Shown here one piece after another: positions 1 through 9,085 of a DNA stretch of 64,000 nucleotides. Origin of the DNA: TMP-86 sp039807285 (GTDB lineage Bacteria > Pseudomonadota > Gammaproteobacteria > Steroidobacterales > Steroidobacteraceae); NCBI GenBank assembly GCA_044226785.1, contig JBGAGK010000005.1, positions 100,275-164,274 on the forward strand, in the 5' to 3' direction. Each line of letters opens with the position of its first letter. Within the stretch, counting starts at the first letter, position 1. A model generated the notes under the pieces. The model searched no databases, was not told the origin of the DNA, and saw only the letters and a list, made by a program, of their open reading frames with translations. The translations under genes were made by a program, and so were the position numbers.

Positions 1-410
1 GCCGACTGCGTGAACTCGATTCGATCGTTTGACTTCAGATAAGTTTCCGATCCACCGGGCGTGAGCCCGATGAATTTCCCTCCCAGCAACCCCTGCGTGT
101 AAATGCTGGCATCGCTGTCGGAGGGAATCTTGTCGAATCGGGTCTCGATGCTCATCCGCACCACCGCCTTGTAGTCGTTCGAATCGAAATCGATCCCCGC
201 TACCCGCCCCACTTCCACGCCAGCCATGGTCACCGGCGATCCGACCTTGAGGTCACCGATATTGTCGAATTTCGCAGTGACGACGTAATGAGCGCTGCTG
301 CGCAGCGTCAGGCCCTTGCTGGTGGTCTGCGTGGTCAGAAAGAAGAATGCTGCAAACCCGAGCAGCACGAACAGGCCGGCGCCCAGATCAGTGGTACGTG
401 ACTTTCGCAT
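1..410 (-). CDS. mlaD: MlaD, MCE-domain phospholipid-binding protein (partial)
   Basis: This is the periplasmic substrate-binding component of the Mla ABC system, which moves phospholipids between the inner and outer membranes. Translation from ATG at 408-410 gives about 136 residues before the window edge cuts the gene. Residues about 10-25 are one hydrophobic anchor (LGAGLFVLLGFAAFFFL), followed by an MCE domain (about 38-115) with the family-typical VGSPVTMAGVEVGRV and GLLGGKFIGLTPGG stretches. It starts 11 bp after the mlaE stop, so mlaF-mlaE-mlaD is one operon read leftward. The 3' end, and any mlaC or mlaB, lie outside the window. Confidence 0.93.
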   Translation of the reverse strand, partial: MRKSRTTDLGAGLFVLLGFAAFFFLTTQTTSKGLTLRSSAHYVVTAKFDNIGDLKVGSPVTMAGVEVGRVAGIDFDSNDYKAVVRMSIETRFDKIPSDSDASIYTQGLLGGKFIGLTPGGSETYLKSNDRIEFTQS

Positions 411-421
411 GCAATATCACC

Positions 422-1189
422 TCACAGGAAAACGGCCGTCAGCAGGTAGTCGAGAAACAGCGTGATCACCGCCGAGGTGACCACGGTCTGGGTGGTCGCG
501 CGCCCGACGCCCTCGGCCGTGGGCGTCGCATGATAGCCCTGATACACGGCGATCAGACTGCAGGCCACGCCGAATGCCACGCTCTTCACGATGCCTTCAC
601 TGACATCCTTGAGCTCGACGGATGAGCGCATCTGCGACCAGAAACTGCCGGCGTCGACCGACATGAAATGGACCCCGACAAGCCAGGCACCGAAGATGCC
701 CACCATGCTGAACACCATGGAGAGCATCGGCAAGGCCACCACACCGCCCAGAAAGCGCGGCAGGACCACACGCCGGACCGGATCCACCGCCATCATTTCC
801 ATGGCCGACAGCTGGTCCGTGGCCCGCATCAGGCCGATTTCGGAAGTCAGCGCCGTCCCCGCGCGCCCCGCAAACAGGAGCGACGTGATCACCGGACTCA
901 GTTCCTTGAACAGGGACACCGCTGCAGCCGTACCCAGGTAGGTCTCGGACCCGAACTTCTGCAGCAGGGTGAATCCCTGCAGCCCGAGCACCATGCCGAC
1001 GAACATGCCGCTCATCATGATGATTACGAGCGACAGCGTGCCCGTGTTGTAGATCTGGTCCGCCACGAGACCGAATCGCAACACCCCCCGGGGCGTGCGC
1101 CACAACAGCAACAGCAGGAATCGGGTCTGGGCACCGAGGCTCGCAACGGCGCCGAGGAAACTCTGCCACAGGTCCCGCAGCAGCTTCAT
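422..1189 (-). CDS. mlaE: MlaE, ABC transporter permease for phospholipids
   Basis: Inner-membrane permease of the Mla phospholipid transport complex, 255 aa, the usual family length. It has about five hydrophobic segments and the family core: an interface helix near FGLVADQIYNTGTLSLV, the GMVLGLQGF loop, and a conserved ELSPVITSLLFAGRAG segment that contacts the ATPase. The start ATG overlaps the mlaF stop by 4 bp, which indicates translational coupling; mlaD follows 11 bp after the stop. Confidence 0.95.
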   Translation of the reverse strand: MKLLRDLWQSFLGAVASLGAQTRFLLLLLWRTPRGVLRFGLVADQIYNTGTLSLVIIMMSGMFVGMVLGLQGFTLLQKFGSETYLGTAAAVSLFKELSPVITSLLFAGRAGTALTSEIGLMRATDQLSAMEMMAVDPVRRVVLPRFLGGVVALPMLSMVFSMVGIFGAWLVGVHFMSVDAGSFWSQMRSSVELKDVSEGIVKSVAFGVACSLIAVYQGYHATPTAEGVGRATTQTVVTSAVITLFLDYLLTAVFL

Positions 1190-1983
1190 GTTCCGCTGCC
1201 CTCACGCTGCAGGAGCGAGTGGAAGTAATCCGGCGCCGGATAATGAAATGGCACCGGGCCATCGGCCAGCCCGCCCATGAACTGATGCACCATGCCGGAC
1301 GGGTCGCTGCGCAGCTGCGCTGGCGTGCCGGAAGCCGCGACCTTACCCCCCGACAGCAGGTAGCAGTGGTCTGCCACCGCGGTGATCTGGTCGATGTCGT
1401 GCGAGACCACGATGCTGGTCAGACCCAGGGTATCGTTGAGACGCCGGATCAGCCTCAGCACCACGCCCATGGAGATCGGATCCAGACCGACGAACGGCTC
1501 GTCGTAGATGAGCAGCTCGGGATCCATGACGATGGCGCGCGCCAGCGCGACCCGGCGTCCCATGCCACCCGACAATTCTCCCGGCATGAGCGCCGCAGCA
1601 CCGCGAAGCCCCACGGCCTGCAGCTTCATCAACACCAGCTGGCGGATGAGCCGTTCCGGCAGATCCGCGTGTTCACGCAAGGGAAAGGCCACGTTCTCGA
1701 AGACGTCCAGATCGGTGAGCAGCGCCCCGTTCTGGAACAGCATGCCCATGCGGCGCCGGAGGCGGTAGATCCCGTCGAGTGACAAGGCTCCGATGTCCTG
1801 CCCCCCCACCAGCACGGTTCCCCGATCAGGCCGTACCTGACGGGTGATGAGCCGGAGCAGCGTGGTCTTGCCCGTACCACTGGGACCCATCACCGCCGAG
1901 ATCCCGCCCTTCGGAATGAGGATTTCCAGATCCCGGAAGATGTAGCGGCCATTGACCGAGTAATCCAGATCCCGGATTTCAAT
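1186..1983 (-). CDS. mlaF: MlaF, ABC transporter ATPase (start codon unclear)
   Basis: ATPase of the Mla phospholipid transporter. It has Walker A GPSGTGKTT, signature LSGGMGRRVALARA, Walker B LLIYDEPFVGLDP and the switch histidine in VVSHD. The open frame continues upstream of the first usable start (GTG at 1891-1893, only two codons before the Walker A glycine) through a typical ABC N-terminus (IIEIRDLDYSVNGRYIFRDL), reaching a stop at 2041. That stretch holds no ATG, GTG or TTG. Coordinates here assume an ATT at 1981-1983, giving 265 aa, close to the family length. An ATG at 2012-2014 would join this frame if one G of the minus-strand GGGG at 2003-2006 were absent. So this is either a rare start or a one-base indel. 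Confidence 0.9.
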   Translation of the reverse strand: MEIRDLDYSVNGRYIFRDLEILIPKGGISAVMGPSGTGKTTLLRLITRQVRPDRGTVLVGGQDIGALSLDGIYRLRRRMGMLFQNGALLTDLDVFENVAFPLREHADLPERLIRQLVLMKLQAVGLRGAAALMPGELSGGMGRRVALARAIVMDPELLIYDEPFVGLDPISMGVVLRLIRRLNDTLGLTSIVVSHDIDQITAVADHCYLLSGGKVAASGTPAQLRSDPSGMVHQFMGGLADGPVPFHYPAPDYFHSLLQREGSGT

Positions 1984-2074
1984 GATGGGTTCGATCGGTG
2001 AGCCCCTGTTGCATGGTTTCGGAACAAAAACTGGCGCGAATCATAGCAAAATCAAGTATCTGTTGTTTCAGCGG

Positions 2075-2103
2075 TTGGCACGGAGACAAAAGAGGACTAA
2101 AAT
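2075..2103 (+). promoter_or_regulatory. Sigma-70-type promoter of the suf operon regulator
   Basis: TTGGCA at 2075-2080 and TAAAAT at 2098-2103 are separated by exactly 17 bp, about 38 bp upstream of the rrf2 ATG at 2141. It lies in the divergent gap between mlaF and the suf operon. The C+G-rich stretch downstream of the -10 (2104-2125) could hold an Rrf2 operator, but no clear IscR-type site is recognisable by eye. Confidence 0.6.
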
Positions 2104-2140
2104 CGTCCCAGATCGTCCGTGGATCATACGAAGGGTTTGC

Positions 2141-2602
2141 ATGCTGCGCATCGGGAAGCTGACTGACTATGCCACCGTGGTACTCGCGGTCCTCGCGAGG
2201 GACCCGCATCAGCACCGTGCAGCGACCGAACTGGCGCAGCGCACCCATTTGCCGCGGGCCACCGTGAGCAAGGTGCTCAAGGGCCTGCAGCGTGCCGGTC
2301 TGGTGCAATCAGCGCGCGGCTCGCATGGCGGGTACCGTCTGGCCCGAGACCCCGAACAGATCACCGCAGCCCAGATCCTGGACGTTTTCGAAGGCCCCAT
2401 CGCCATCACCGAATGCGCAAGCCGGGCCAGCGATTGCGACATCGAGCAGGCCTGCGGCGTGGGACGCGCCTGGCAGCGCGTCAGTGCCCTGATTCGCGCC
2501 GCGCTGGAAGATGTCACCCTGCGGCAACTGGCCGGACTGGATCAAGCTCTGGTCCACATATCCAGACTGCCTGGCAGCGTGCGTACCACGCTGCAGCGCT
2601 GA
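2141..2602 (+). CDS. Rrf2/IscR-family regulator of the SUF operon
   Basis: Transcription factor of the Rrf2 family, 153 aa. The winged-helix N-terminus (MLRIGKLTDYATVVLAVLAR) includes ATVSKVLKGLQRAGLV as recognition region and RGSHGGYRLAR as wing. Three cysteines in a C-x7-C-x5-C arrangement (ECASRASDCDIEQAC) are placed as in Fe-S-ligating members such as IscR. The frame is open further upstream, but ATG at 2141 gives the standard N-terminus and sits after the promoter. It is 17 bp upstream of sufB, so it very likely senses Fe-S status and controls the operon. The gamma-proteobacterial subfamily 'SUF system Fe-S cluster assembly regulator' is the best match. Confidence 0.92.
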   Translation: MLRIGKLTDYATVVLAVLARDPHQHRAATELAQRTHLPRATVSKVLKGLQRAGLVQSARGSHGGYRLARDPEQITAAQILDVFEGPIAITECASRASDCDIEQACGVGRAWQRVSALIRAALEDVTLRQLAGLDQALVHISRLPGSVRTTLQR

Positions 2603-2619
2603 ACCCGGATCGAGGTCCC

Positions 2620-4068
2620 ATGTCCACCAATCCCCAGGATGTCGAAGCACTGGTTGCCCAGAAGTACCGCCACGGATTCGTCACGGACATCGAAGCCGAG
2701 AGCCTGCCGCCCGGCCTGGACGAGGATGTGGTGCGCGCCCTGTCGCGCATCAAGCATGAACCCCAATTCCTGTGTGACTGGCGGCTCAAGGCCTTCAGGC
2801 ACTGGCAGCGCATGCGGGAACCCGTCTGGGCAAAGGTGCACTTTGGTCCGATCGATTACCAGGCCATCTCCTATTATTCGGCCCCGCGCAAGCCGGCCAA
2901 CGCGCCAAAGAGCCTGGATGAAGTCGACCCGAAGCTGCTGGCCACCTATGAAAAGCTGGGCATCCCGCTGCATGAGCGCGCCGCGCTGGCCGGCGTGGCG
3001 GTCGATGCCGTGTTCGACAGCGTCTCGGTCGCCACGACATTCAAGGACAAGCTGGCGAAGGCGGGAGTGGTGTTCTGCCCGTTTTCGGAGGCCGTGCAGA
3101 AGCACACGGAACTGATCGAACGGTTTCTGGGCACCGTGGTGCGCTACACGGACAACTTCTTCGCCACGCTGAATTCGGCCGTGTTCTCAGACGGCTCGTT
3201 CGTGTACGTACCCAAGGGTGTTCGCTGCCCGATGGAACTGTCCACCTATTTTCGCATCAACGCCGCAAAGACGGGGCAGTTCGAACGCACGCTGATCATC
3301 GCGGATGAAGGCGCCTCGGTGAGCTACCTGGAAGGCTGCACGGCACCGATGCGCGATGAAAACCAGTTGCACGCCGCCGTGGTTGAACTCATCGCCATGG
3401 ACGATGCGCGGATCAAGTACTCGACGGTGCAGAACTGGTACCCGGGCGACGAGAATGGCGTGGGCGGCATCTACAATTTCGTCACCAAGCGGGGCGAGTG
3501 CCGCGGCGCCCGCTCGCACATCTCCTGGACCCAGGTGGAGACCGGTTCGGCGATCACCTGGAAATATCCAAGCTGCATCCTCAAGGGCGAGTCCTCCGTG
3601 GGCGAATTCCATTCGGTGGCGCTGACCAACCACCATCAGCAGGCCGATACCGGCACCAAGATGATCCACATCGGCCGCAACACGCGCAGCACCATCGTCT
3701 CCAAGGGGATTTCCGCAGGCAAGGCGCAGAACACCTATCGCGGACTGGTGAGGATTCTTCCCGGCGCTCACCATGCCCGCAATTTCACCCAGTGCGATTC
3801 CCTGCTGATGGGAGATCAGTGCGGCGCGCACACTTACCCCTACATGGAAGTGAAGAACGACAGCGCCACGGTCGAGCACGAGGCCAGCACCTCGAAGATC
3901 AGCGAGGACCAGCTCTTCTATTGCCTGCAGCGGGGCATCTGCGCGGAGGATGCGGTCAACATGATCGTCAGCGGCTTCTGCAAGACGGTCTTCAAGGAGC
4001 TGCCGATGGAATTTGCCGTGGAAGCCCAGAACCTTCTGGCGGTGAGCCTGGAGGGCGCGATCGGCTGA
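2620..4068 (+). CDS. sufB: SufB, Fe-S cluster scaffold subunit
   Basis: Core scaffold of the SufBC2D complex on which Fe-S clusters are built in the cytosol. 482 aa from ATG 2620, near the usual length of about 480-495. The family-typical N-terminus (about 20-75) with SRIKHEPQFLCDWRLKAF, the central beta-helix with YVPKGVRCPMELSTYFRIN, and a C-terminal segment with FTQCDSLLMGDQCGAHTYPY are all present. The frame opens earlier, inside the regulator gene, but that extension is not SufB-like. sufC follows 29 bp downstream. Confidence 0.97.
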   Translation: MSTNPQDVEALVAQKYRHGFVTDIEAESLPPGLDEDVVRALSRIKHEPQFLCDWRLKAFRHWQRMREPVWAKVHFGPIDYQAISYYSAPRKPANAPKSLDEVDPKLLATYEKLGIPLHERAALAGVAVDAVFDSVSVATTFKDKLAKAGVVFCPFSEAVQKHTELIERFLGTVVRYTDNFFATLNSAVFSDGSFVYVPKGVRCPMELSTYFRINAAKTGQFERTLIIADEGASVSYLEGCTAPMRDENQLHAAVVELIAMDDARIKYSTVQNWYPGDENGVGGIYNFVTKRGECRGARSHISWTQVETGSAITWKYPSCILKGESSVGEFHSVALTNHHQQADTGTKMIHIGRNTRSTIVSKGISAGKAQNTYRGLVRILPGAHHARNFTQCDSLLMGDQCGAHTYPYMEVKNDSATVEHEASTSKISEDQLFYCLQRGICAEDAVNMIVSGFCKTVFKELPMEFAVEAQNLLAVSLEGAIG

Positions 4069-4097
4069 GCCGGTGCGAACAGGAAAGAGGAAAACAG

Positions 4098-4852
<755 letters not shown>

Positions 4853-4856
<4 letters not shown>

Positions 4857-6175
4857 GCGCATCACCGCTCCCGGCTGCAGTCACTGAAGCCTGGGCCCGG
4901 CGCGACGCGCGCCAGGGCCAAGGCCAGGGTTCGGCCTCCCTGCATGAGCTTCGTGCAGCTGCCATGGCAAAGTTCAACCGGCTGGGGTTGCCGACGCCCC
5001 AGGATGACAGCTGGAAATACAGCAATCTTCGGGTGCTGTCCCAGGTCGGCACCATTCCAGCCGCCAATGCCCCTGCTCCAGCACGCTCCGGCTCCTGGCT
5101 GGATCCCGGGCGTTCATGGCCCACACTGCACCTCCCGCCCGCCTCGGCGCCGCACGCCGACCTGCCGTCGATCGAAGGCTGCGCGCTGCAGCGCCTGTCA
5201 CAGCTCGAACGGCTCGACCCCCGGCATCTGCTTGAACTGTCGCCGGTGGCAACCGACAGCGAAATTCAGCGCTGGCTGTTGCTCAACACCGCGCTGTACG
5301 ACGACGGTCTGCATGTACACCTGACCGGCCAGCTGCGTTCACCCCTGCTGATCCTGCATCATCCGCCCCGTGAGGGGACCCATGCGCTGTCCAATTCACG
5401 TGTGATCATCGAGGCCGACGCGAATTCGCGCGGCATCATCATCGAGCACCATCTCGACGCAAGCGCCGCGCAGCTTTGCAATTCGGCCAGCATCATTCAC
5501 CTGGGCAGGTCGGCGAGACTCGAACACTATCGGATCTTTTCGTCCGGCACGAAATCCCGGCACCTGGATCACCTGCTGGTTCGACAGGCGGCGGATTCCA
5601 CCTTCCTCCAGCACACCGTGGTGCCTGGCAGCGGCTTCGTCCGCACGACACTGGAGGCCGGGCTGTGCGGACCCGGTGCTTCGCTCGACAGTCACACGCT
5701 GATGGCCGCACATGGCGAGGATCTCCCGGATTGCGTCAATCTGGTCAGCCATGAGGCGCCGCAGACCCGCAGCCGGCAGACCGCGCGTCTGATCGCAAGC
5801 CGCAACGGGCGCGCCGCTTTCAACAGCAAGGTCACAGTCGCCCCCGGTGCACAGAAGGCCGACTCCGTGCAGTCCTGTCGCGGGTTGCTGCTGTCACCCG
5901 GCGCTGAAATCGACACCCGCCCGCAACTGGAAATATATGCCGATGACGTCAAGTGCTCGCATGGAGCCACGACCGGCCGGCTGGATCCCGACATGCTGTT
6001 CTACCTGCTCTCGCGCGGCATCGATCCGGCGACGGCGCAGAGCCTGCTGGTATTCGCCTTCCTTGCCGATGTCCTCACCGGCATGTCCCTTGAATCCGTG
6101 CGTACTGCCATCGAGGATCATCTGGTGTCCCTCCTGCCCGACACCAGCACCCTGCAGCAATTCCTGTCGCGATGA
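4853..6175 (+). CDS. sufD: SufD, Fe-S cluster assembly subunit
   Basis: Paralogue of SufB that completes the SufBC2D scaffold. 440 aa, a normal length. The N-terminal helical part has PTPQDDSWKYSNLRVLSQ (typical 'E/D-x-W-K-Y-[ST]' of SufD), followed by a beta-helix. The C-terminal conserved DDVKCSHGATTGRLDPDMLFYLLSRG contains the invariant Cys and His. It starts with ATGA overlapping the sufC stop and ends overlapping the sufS ATG by 4 bp, so translation is coupled throughout. Confidence 0.95.
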
Positions 6176-7419
6176 GCACCGCCCTGAAAGCCCAGTCGCC
6201 ATCATTCGACCCGCTCCACGTGCGGGCCGCATTTCCGCTCCTCGGCCGCAGCATCAACGGGCAGCCACTGGCCTATCTCGACAACGCGGCCTCTTCCCAG
6301 CGGCCCCTGCAGGTGATCGAGGCGCTGGACGACTATCAGCGCCGCCACCATTCCAACGTGCACCGCGGGGTGCATGCCTTGAGCCAGGAAGCCACTTCCC
6401 TGTTCGAGTCCTCACGGGAACGCCTGATGCGGTTCATCAATGCCGCCTCGACGCGCGAAATCATCTTCGTGCGCGGCACCACCGAGGGCATCAACCTGGT
6501 GGCACAGGCCCATGCCAGGCCCGTCCTTCAGGCAGGCGATGAAGTCCTGATCACCGGACTCGAACATCACGCCAACATCGTGCCCTGGCAGCTGGCATGC
6601 GCCCAGACCGGTGCGAAACTGGTGGTCGCACCGATCGATGAACGCGGTGAGGTGGCGGTTTCGTCGGTGGTATCCCGGTTCGGACCACGCACGCGGATAC
6701 TCGCCTGTGCACATGCTTCCAACGCACTGGGCACGGTGCTTCCGGTGCGCGAGCTCGTCGCTGCGGCGCGAGCGCGCGGCATCGTCACCGTCGTGGATGG
6801 AGCGCAGGCCATCCCTCATCTCGAACTGGATGTGAGCGCCCTCGGCTGCGATTTCTACGCATTCTCCGGCCACAAGATGTTCGGACCCACCGGGATCGGC
6901 GTCCTGTATGGACGTGAGGAACTGCTGCAGGCCATGCCGCCCTGGCAGGGGGGCGGCGACATGATCCTCACCGTGAGCTTCGAGAAGACCACGTACAACG
7001 CCCTGCCCCACAAGTTCGAGGCCGGGACGCCCAATATCGAAGGCGCGATCGGCCTTGGCGCTGCCGTGGACTACCTGGGGTCCCTGGACCGGGCCGCGGC
7101 ACACGCCCATGAAAACGCATTGCGGGCCCACGCGGAACGCGAGCTCGGCAGGATTCCGGGTCTGCGGATCATCGGCACATCAGGCCACAAGCTCAGTCTC
7201 ACCTCGTTCGTGCTCGAGGGTGTTCACCCGCACGATCTGGGCACCATCCTGGACGAACGCGGCGTCGCCATCCGGACCGGCCATCACTGCGCCATGCCGG
7301 TCATGGACTTCTTCGACCTGCCGGCGACGGCGCGCGCCTCCTTCGCGTTCTACAACACGTTCGACGAAGTGGATCGCCTGGTCGCCGGCGTCGATGAGGC
7401 CAGACGGCTGTTTGCCTGA
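6172..7419 (+). CDS. sufS: SufS, cysteine desulfurase (class II)
   Basis: PLP enzyme that takes sulfur from L-cysteine and delivers it as persulfide for cluster assembly, leaving alanine. 415 aa. The PLP lysine is K235 in FSGHKMFGPTG; the conserved HH pair in GLEHHANIVPW and DGAQ sit in the cofactor site. The catalytic cysteine is C373 in RTGHHCAMPVM, the short-loop arrangement of group II (SufS) enzymes. The following sufU is the expected sulfur acceptor. Confidence 0.97.
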   Translation: MSTALKAQSPSFDPLHVRAAFPLLGRSINGQPLAYLDNAASSQRPLQVIEALDDYQRRHHSNVHRGVHALSQEATSLFESSRERLMRFINAASTREIIFVRGTTEGINLVAQAHARPVLQAGDEVLITGLEHHANIVPWQLACAQTGAKLVVAPIDERGEVAVSSVVSRFGPRTRILACAHASNALGTVLPVRELVAAARARGIVTVVDGAQAIPHLELDVSALGCDFYAFSGHKMFGPTGIGVLYGREELLQAMPPWQGGGDMILTVSFEKTTYNALPHKFEAGTPNIEGAIGLGAAVDYLGSLDRAAAHAHENALRAHAERELGRIPGLRIIGTSGHKLSLTSFVLEGVHPHDLGTILDERGVAIRTGHHCAMPVMDFFDLPATARASFAFYNTFDEVDRLVAGVDEARRLFA

Positions 7420-7429
7420 AGGAACCCTG

Positions 7430-7882
7430 ATGGATCTGGCCGACCTGTACCGCGACGTGATCCTCGACCACAACCGGCAGCCGCGCAATTTCGGCCCGAT
7501 GGATCCGGCCGATGTCACGATGGAGGGGTTCAACCCGCTGTGCGGCGACCGGCTGACCCTGCGCCTGCGATTCGAGGGAGACCGGATCAGTGATGTGCGC
7601 TTCGAAGGCAAGGGCTGCGCCATCTCCACGGCATCGGCCTCGCTCATGACCGAAGCCGTCAAGGGCAGGACGCGCGCGGAAGTCGGCCGGCTGTTCGATC
7701 GCGTTCATGAACTGCTGACCAGCGATGCCGCGATGCCGCCCGAAGACCTGGGCAAGCTCGCTGCCCTGTCCGGTGTCCGCGAGTTCCCTGCACGGGTCAA
7801 GTGTGCCAGCCTCTGCTGGCATACGCTCAATTCAGCGCTGAAGTCCGCCGGGCAGCGGCCTGATGCCGTTTCCACGGAATGA
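7430..7882 (+). CDS. sufU: SufU, sulfur-transfer partner of SufS
   Basis: IscU-fold protein of the SufU type, 150 aa. Three conserved cysteines are visible: NPLCGD, GKGCAIS and VKCASLCW. The segment between the second and third cysteines (about 18-20 residues longer than in IscU) is the SufU hallmark. SufU usually accepts persulfide sulfur from SufS; here it takes the place of SufE. The frame is open far upstream inside sufS, but ATG 7430 gives the normal MDLADLYRDVILDHN start. The stop overlaps the next start by 4 bp. Confidence 0.95.
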   Translation: MDLADLYRDVILDHNRQPRNFGPMDPADVTMEGFNPLCGDRLTLRLRFEGDRISDVRFEGKGCAISTASASLMTEAVKGRTRAEVGRLFDRVHELLTSDAAMPPEDLGKLAALSGVREFPARVKCASLCWHTLNSALKSAGQRPDAVSTE

Positions 7883-8439
7883 CCGCCATGTATCATCACG
7901 CAAATGAAGCCATTATGGTGAACCGGGCCGTAAAGGCCATTGCCATTCCCGCCGGCATCGAAGTCAACCTCAAGGTGGGTTCCGTGGGGTACATCACCCA
8001 GGCGCTGGGAGGGAGCTTCACCGTCTATATCGACGGCAACCTGTTCCGCATCGCCGGGTCCGATGCCGACGCGATCGGCAAGGAAGCCGCAGCGGCTCCG
8101 CAAGTGCTGCCAGACGCCTCGGAAGAGGAAATCCGCAGCGTCGTATGGAAGCAGCTCCGGACCTGTTATGACCCCGAGATCCCGATCAACATCGTCGACC
8201 TTGGGCTGGTCTATGAGTGCGACGTGACGCGAAGCCCGGACCAGACCCGCCATGTCTCGATCAAGATGACCCTCACTGCCCCGGGTTGCGGCATGGGTGA
8301 GGTTCTGGTGCAGGATGTCAAGGAGAAGGTCTCGATCGTACCCACGGTAACCAGCGTCGATGTGGAACTGGTGTTTGATCCGCCCTGGAACAGGTCCATG
8401 ATGTCGGTGGAAGCGCAACTGCAGACTGGAATGATGTAG
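7879..8439 (+). CDS. sufT: SufT, MIP18/DUF59-family Fe-S protein maturation factor
   Basis: 186 aa. The second half is a DUF59 (MIP18) domain with CYDPEIPINIVDLGLVYE and TAPGCGMG, the latter containing the cysteine of this family. The first half (MVNRAVKAIAIPAGIEVNLKVG...) is the extension typical of the SufT subgroup. SufT proteins act in maturation or carrier steps of Fe-S proteins. The start overlaps sufU by 4 bp; in-frame ATGs at 7888 and 7915 are alternatives. Last clear suf gene of the operon. Confidence 0.9.
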   Translation: MTAMYHHANEAIMVNRAVKAIAIPAGIEVNLKVGSVGYITQALGGSFTVYIDGNLFRIAGSDADAIGKEAAAAPQVLPDASEEEIRSVVWKQLRTCYDPEIPINIVDLGLVYECDVTRSPDQTRHVSIKMTLTAPGCGMGEVLVQDVKEKVSIVPTVTSVDVELVFDPPWNRSMMSVEAQLQTGMM

Positions 8440-8479
8440 TGATCTCTCCCGCCAACCTTGCTGTTTCGACGGTCCGCAC

Positions 8480-8995
8480 GTGGAACCACGCCGGCTGACC
8501 CTGCTTCGCCACGGCAGCGCTGAATCACCGGACCTGTGGCCGGAGGACTTCGAGCGCCCCCTGACCAAGCGGGGACTCGCCGAAGTCCGCGAGATGGCGC
8601 GCCGCATGCTTGCCCGGCGTGAAATTCCGGACCTTGTCCTGGCCAGTCCCGCCGAACGTACATGGTCCACGGCGCTCCTGCTCGCCAGGGCCCTGGATCT
8701 GGACGACAGACAGGTGCGGTGCGAACGCACCCTGTACCTGGGTGCGGCCGAGGGTATCTGGACGCTGGTATCGCAGCAACGCGAAGCCGCGCGTCACCTG
8801 CTCATCTGCGGCCACAATCCCGGGCTTTCAGACCTTGCCAGCCGGCTCGGGCACATGCCGCGGCGCCATGAACTGCCCCCGGCCGGCAAGGTGCTGGCCA
8901 CATGGCCGGACCTTTCCTGGGATGCGCTCAGCCCGCGCTCCGCCCTGCATAGCGACTACGACGACCCGGAAAAGCCTGCGCCCGACTTCGGGTGA
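8480..8995 (+). CDS. SixA-like histidine phosphatase
   Basis: 171 aa, GTG start at 8480. The N-terminal LTLLRHGSAE carries the RHG catalytic motif of the histidine phosphatase superfamily, followed by LTKRGLAEVREMARRM, LASPAERTWSTA and the second catalytic histidine in LLICGHNPGL. This compact architecture is that of SixA, a phosphohistidine phosphatase. It begins 40 bp after sufT on the same strand and may be the last gene of the suf transcript. Its substrate is unknown; general phosphatase activity is inferred from the motifs. Confidence 0.85.
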   Translation: MEPRRLTLLRHGSAESPDLWPEDFERPLTKRGLAEVREMARRMLARREIPDLVLASPAERTWSTALLLARALDLDDRQVRCERTLYLGAAEGIWTLVSQQREAARHLLICGHNPGLSDLASRLGHMPRRHELPPAGKVLATWPDLSWDALSPRSALHSDYDDPEKPAPDFG

Positions 8996-8997
8996 TG

Positions 8998-9029
8998 AGG
9001 CGAGGCGGCCCCGCGCGCCCGCCTCGCCT
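8998..9029 (+). terminator. Hairpin, possible terminator after the suf operon
   Basis: Perfect 11-bp G+C-rich arms (8998-9008 and 9019-9029) enclose a 10-base loop, immediately after the phosphatase stop at 8995. There is no T-run behind the stem, so classical intrinsic termination is uncertain. The stem reaches to within 16 bp of the -10 of the next promoter. Confidence 0.5.
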
Positions 9030-9044
9030 GCAACGGCCCACCGG

Positions 9045-9050
9045 TATAAT
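9045..9050 (+). promoter_or_regulatory. Consensus -10 box upstream of kbl
   Basis: A perfect TATAAT lies 36 bp before the kbl ATG. No -35 is recognisable at 16-18 bp upstream, because that position falls in the hairpin arm at 9019-9029. An activator-dependent or weak promoter for kbl-tdh is a reasonable inference. Confidence 0.4.
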
Positions 9051-9085
9051 CACATGCGCTTTCGGACCCGCTGGGAGGCTGGTAC

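Noticed and set aside
1979..2308. Small minus-strand open frame upstream of mlaF including MQQGLTDRTHH
   Set aside because: It stops before the ABC core and antisenses the Rrf2 gene; useful only as evidence for the mlaF frame problem.
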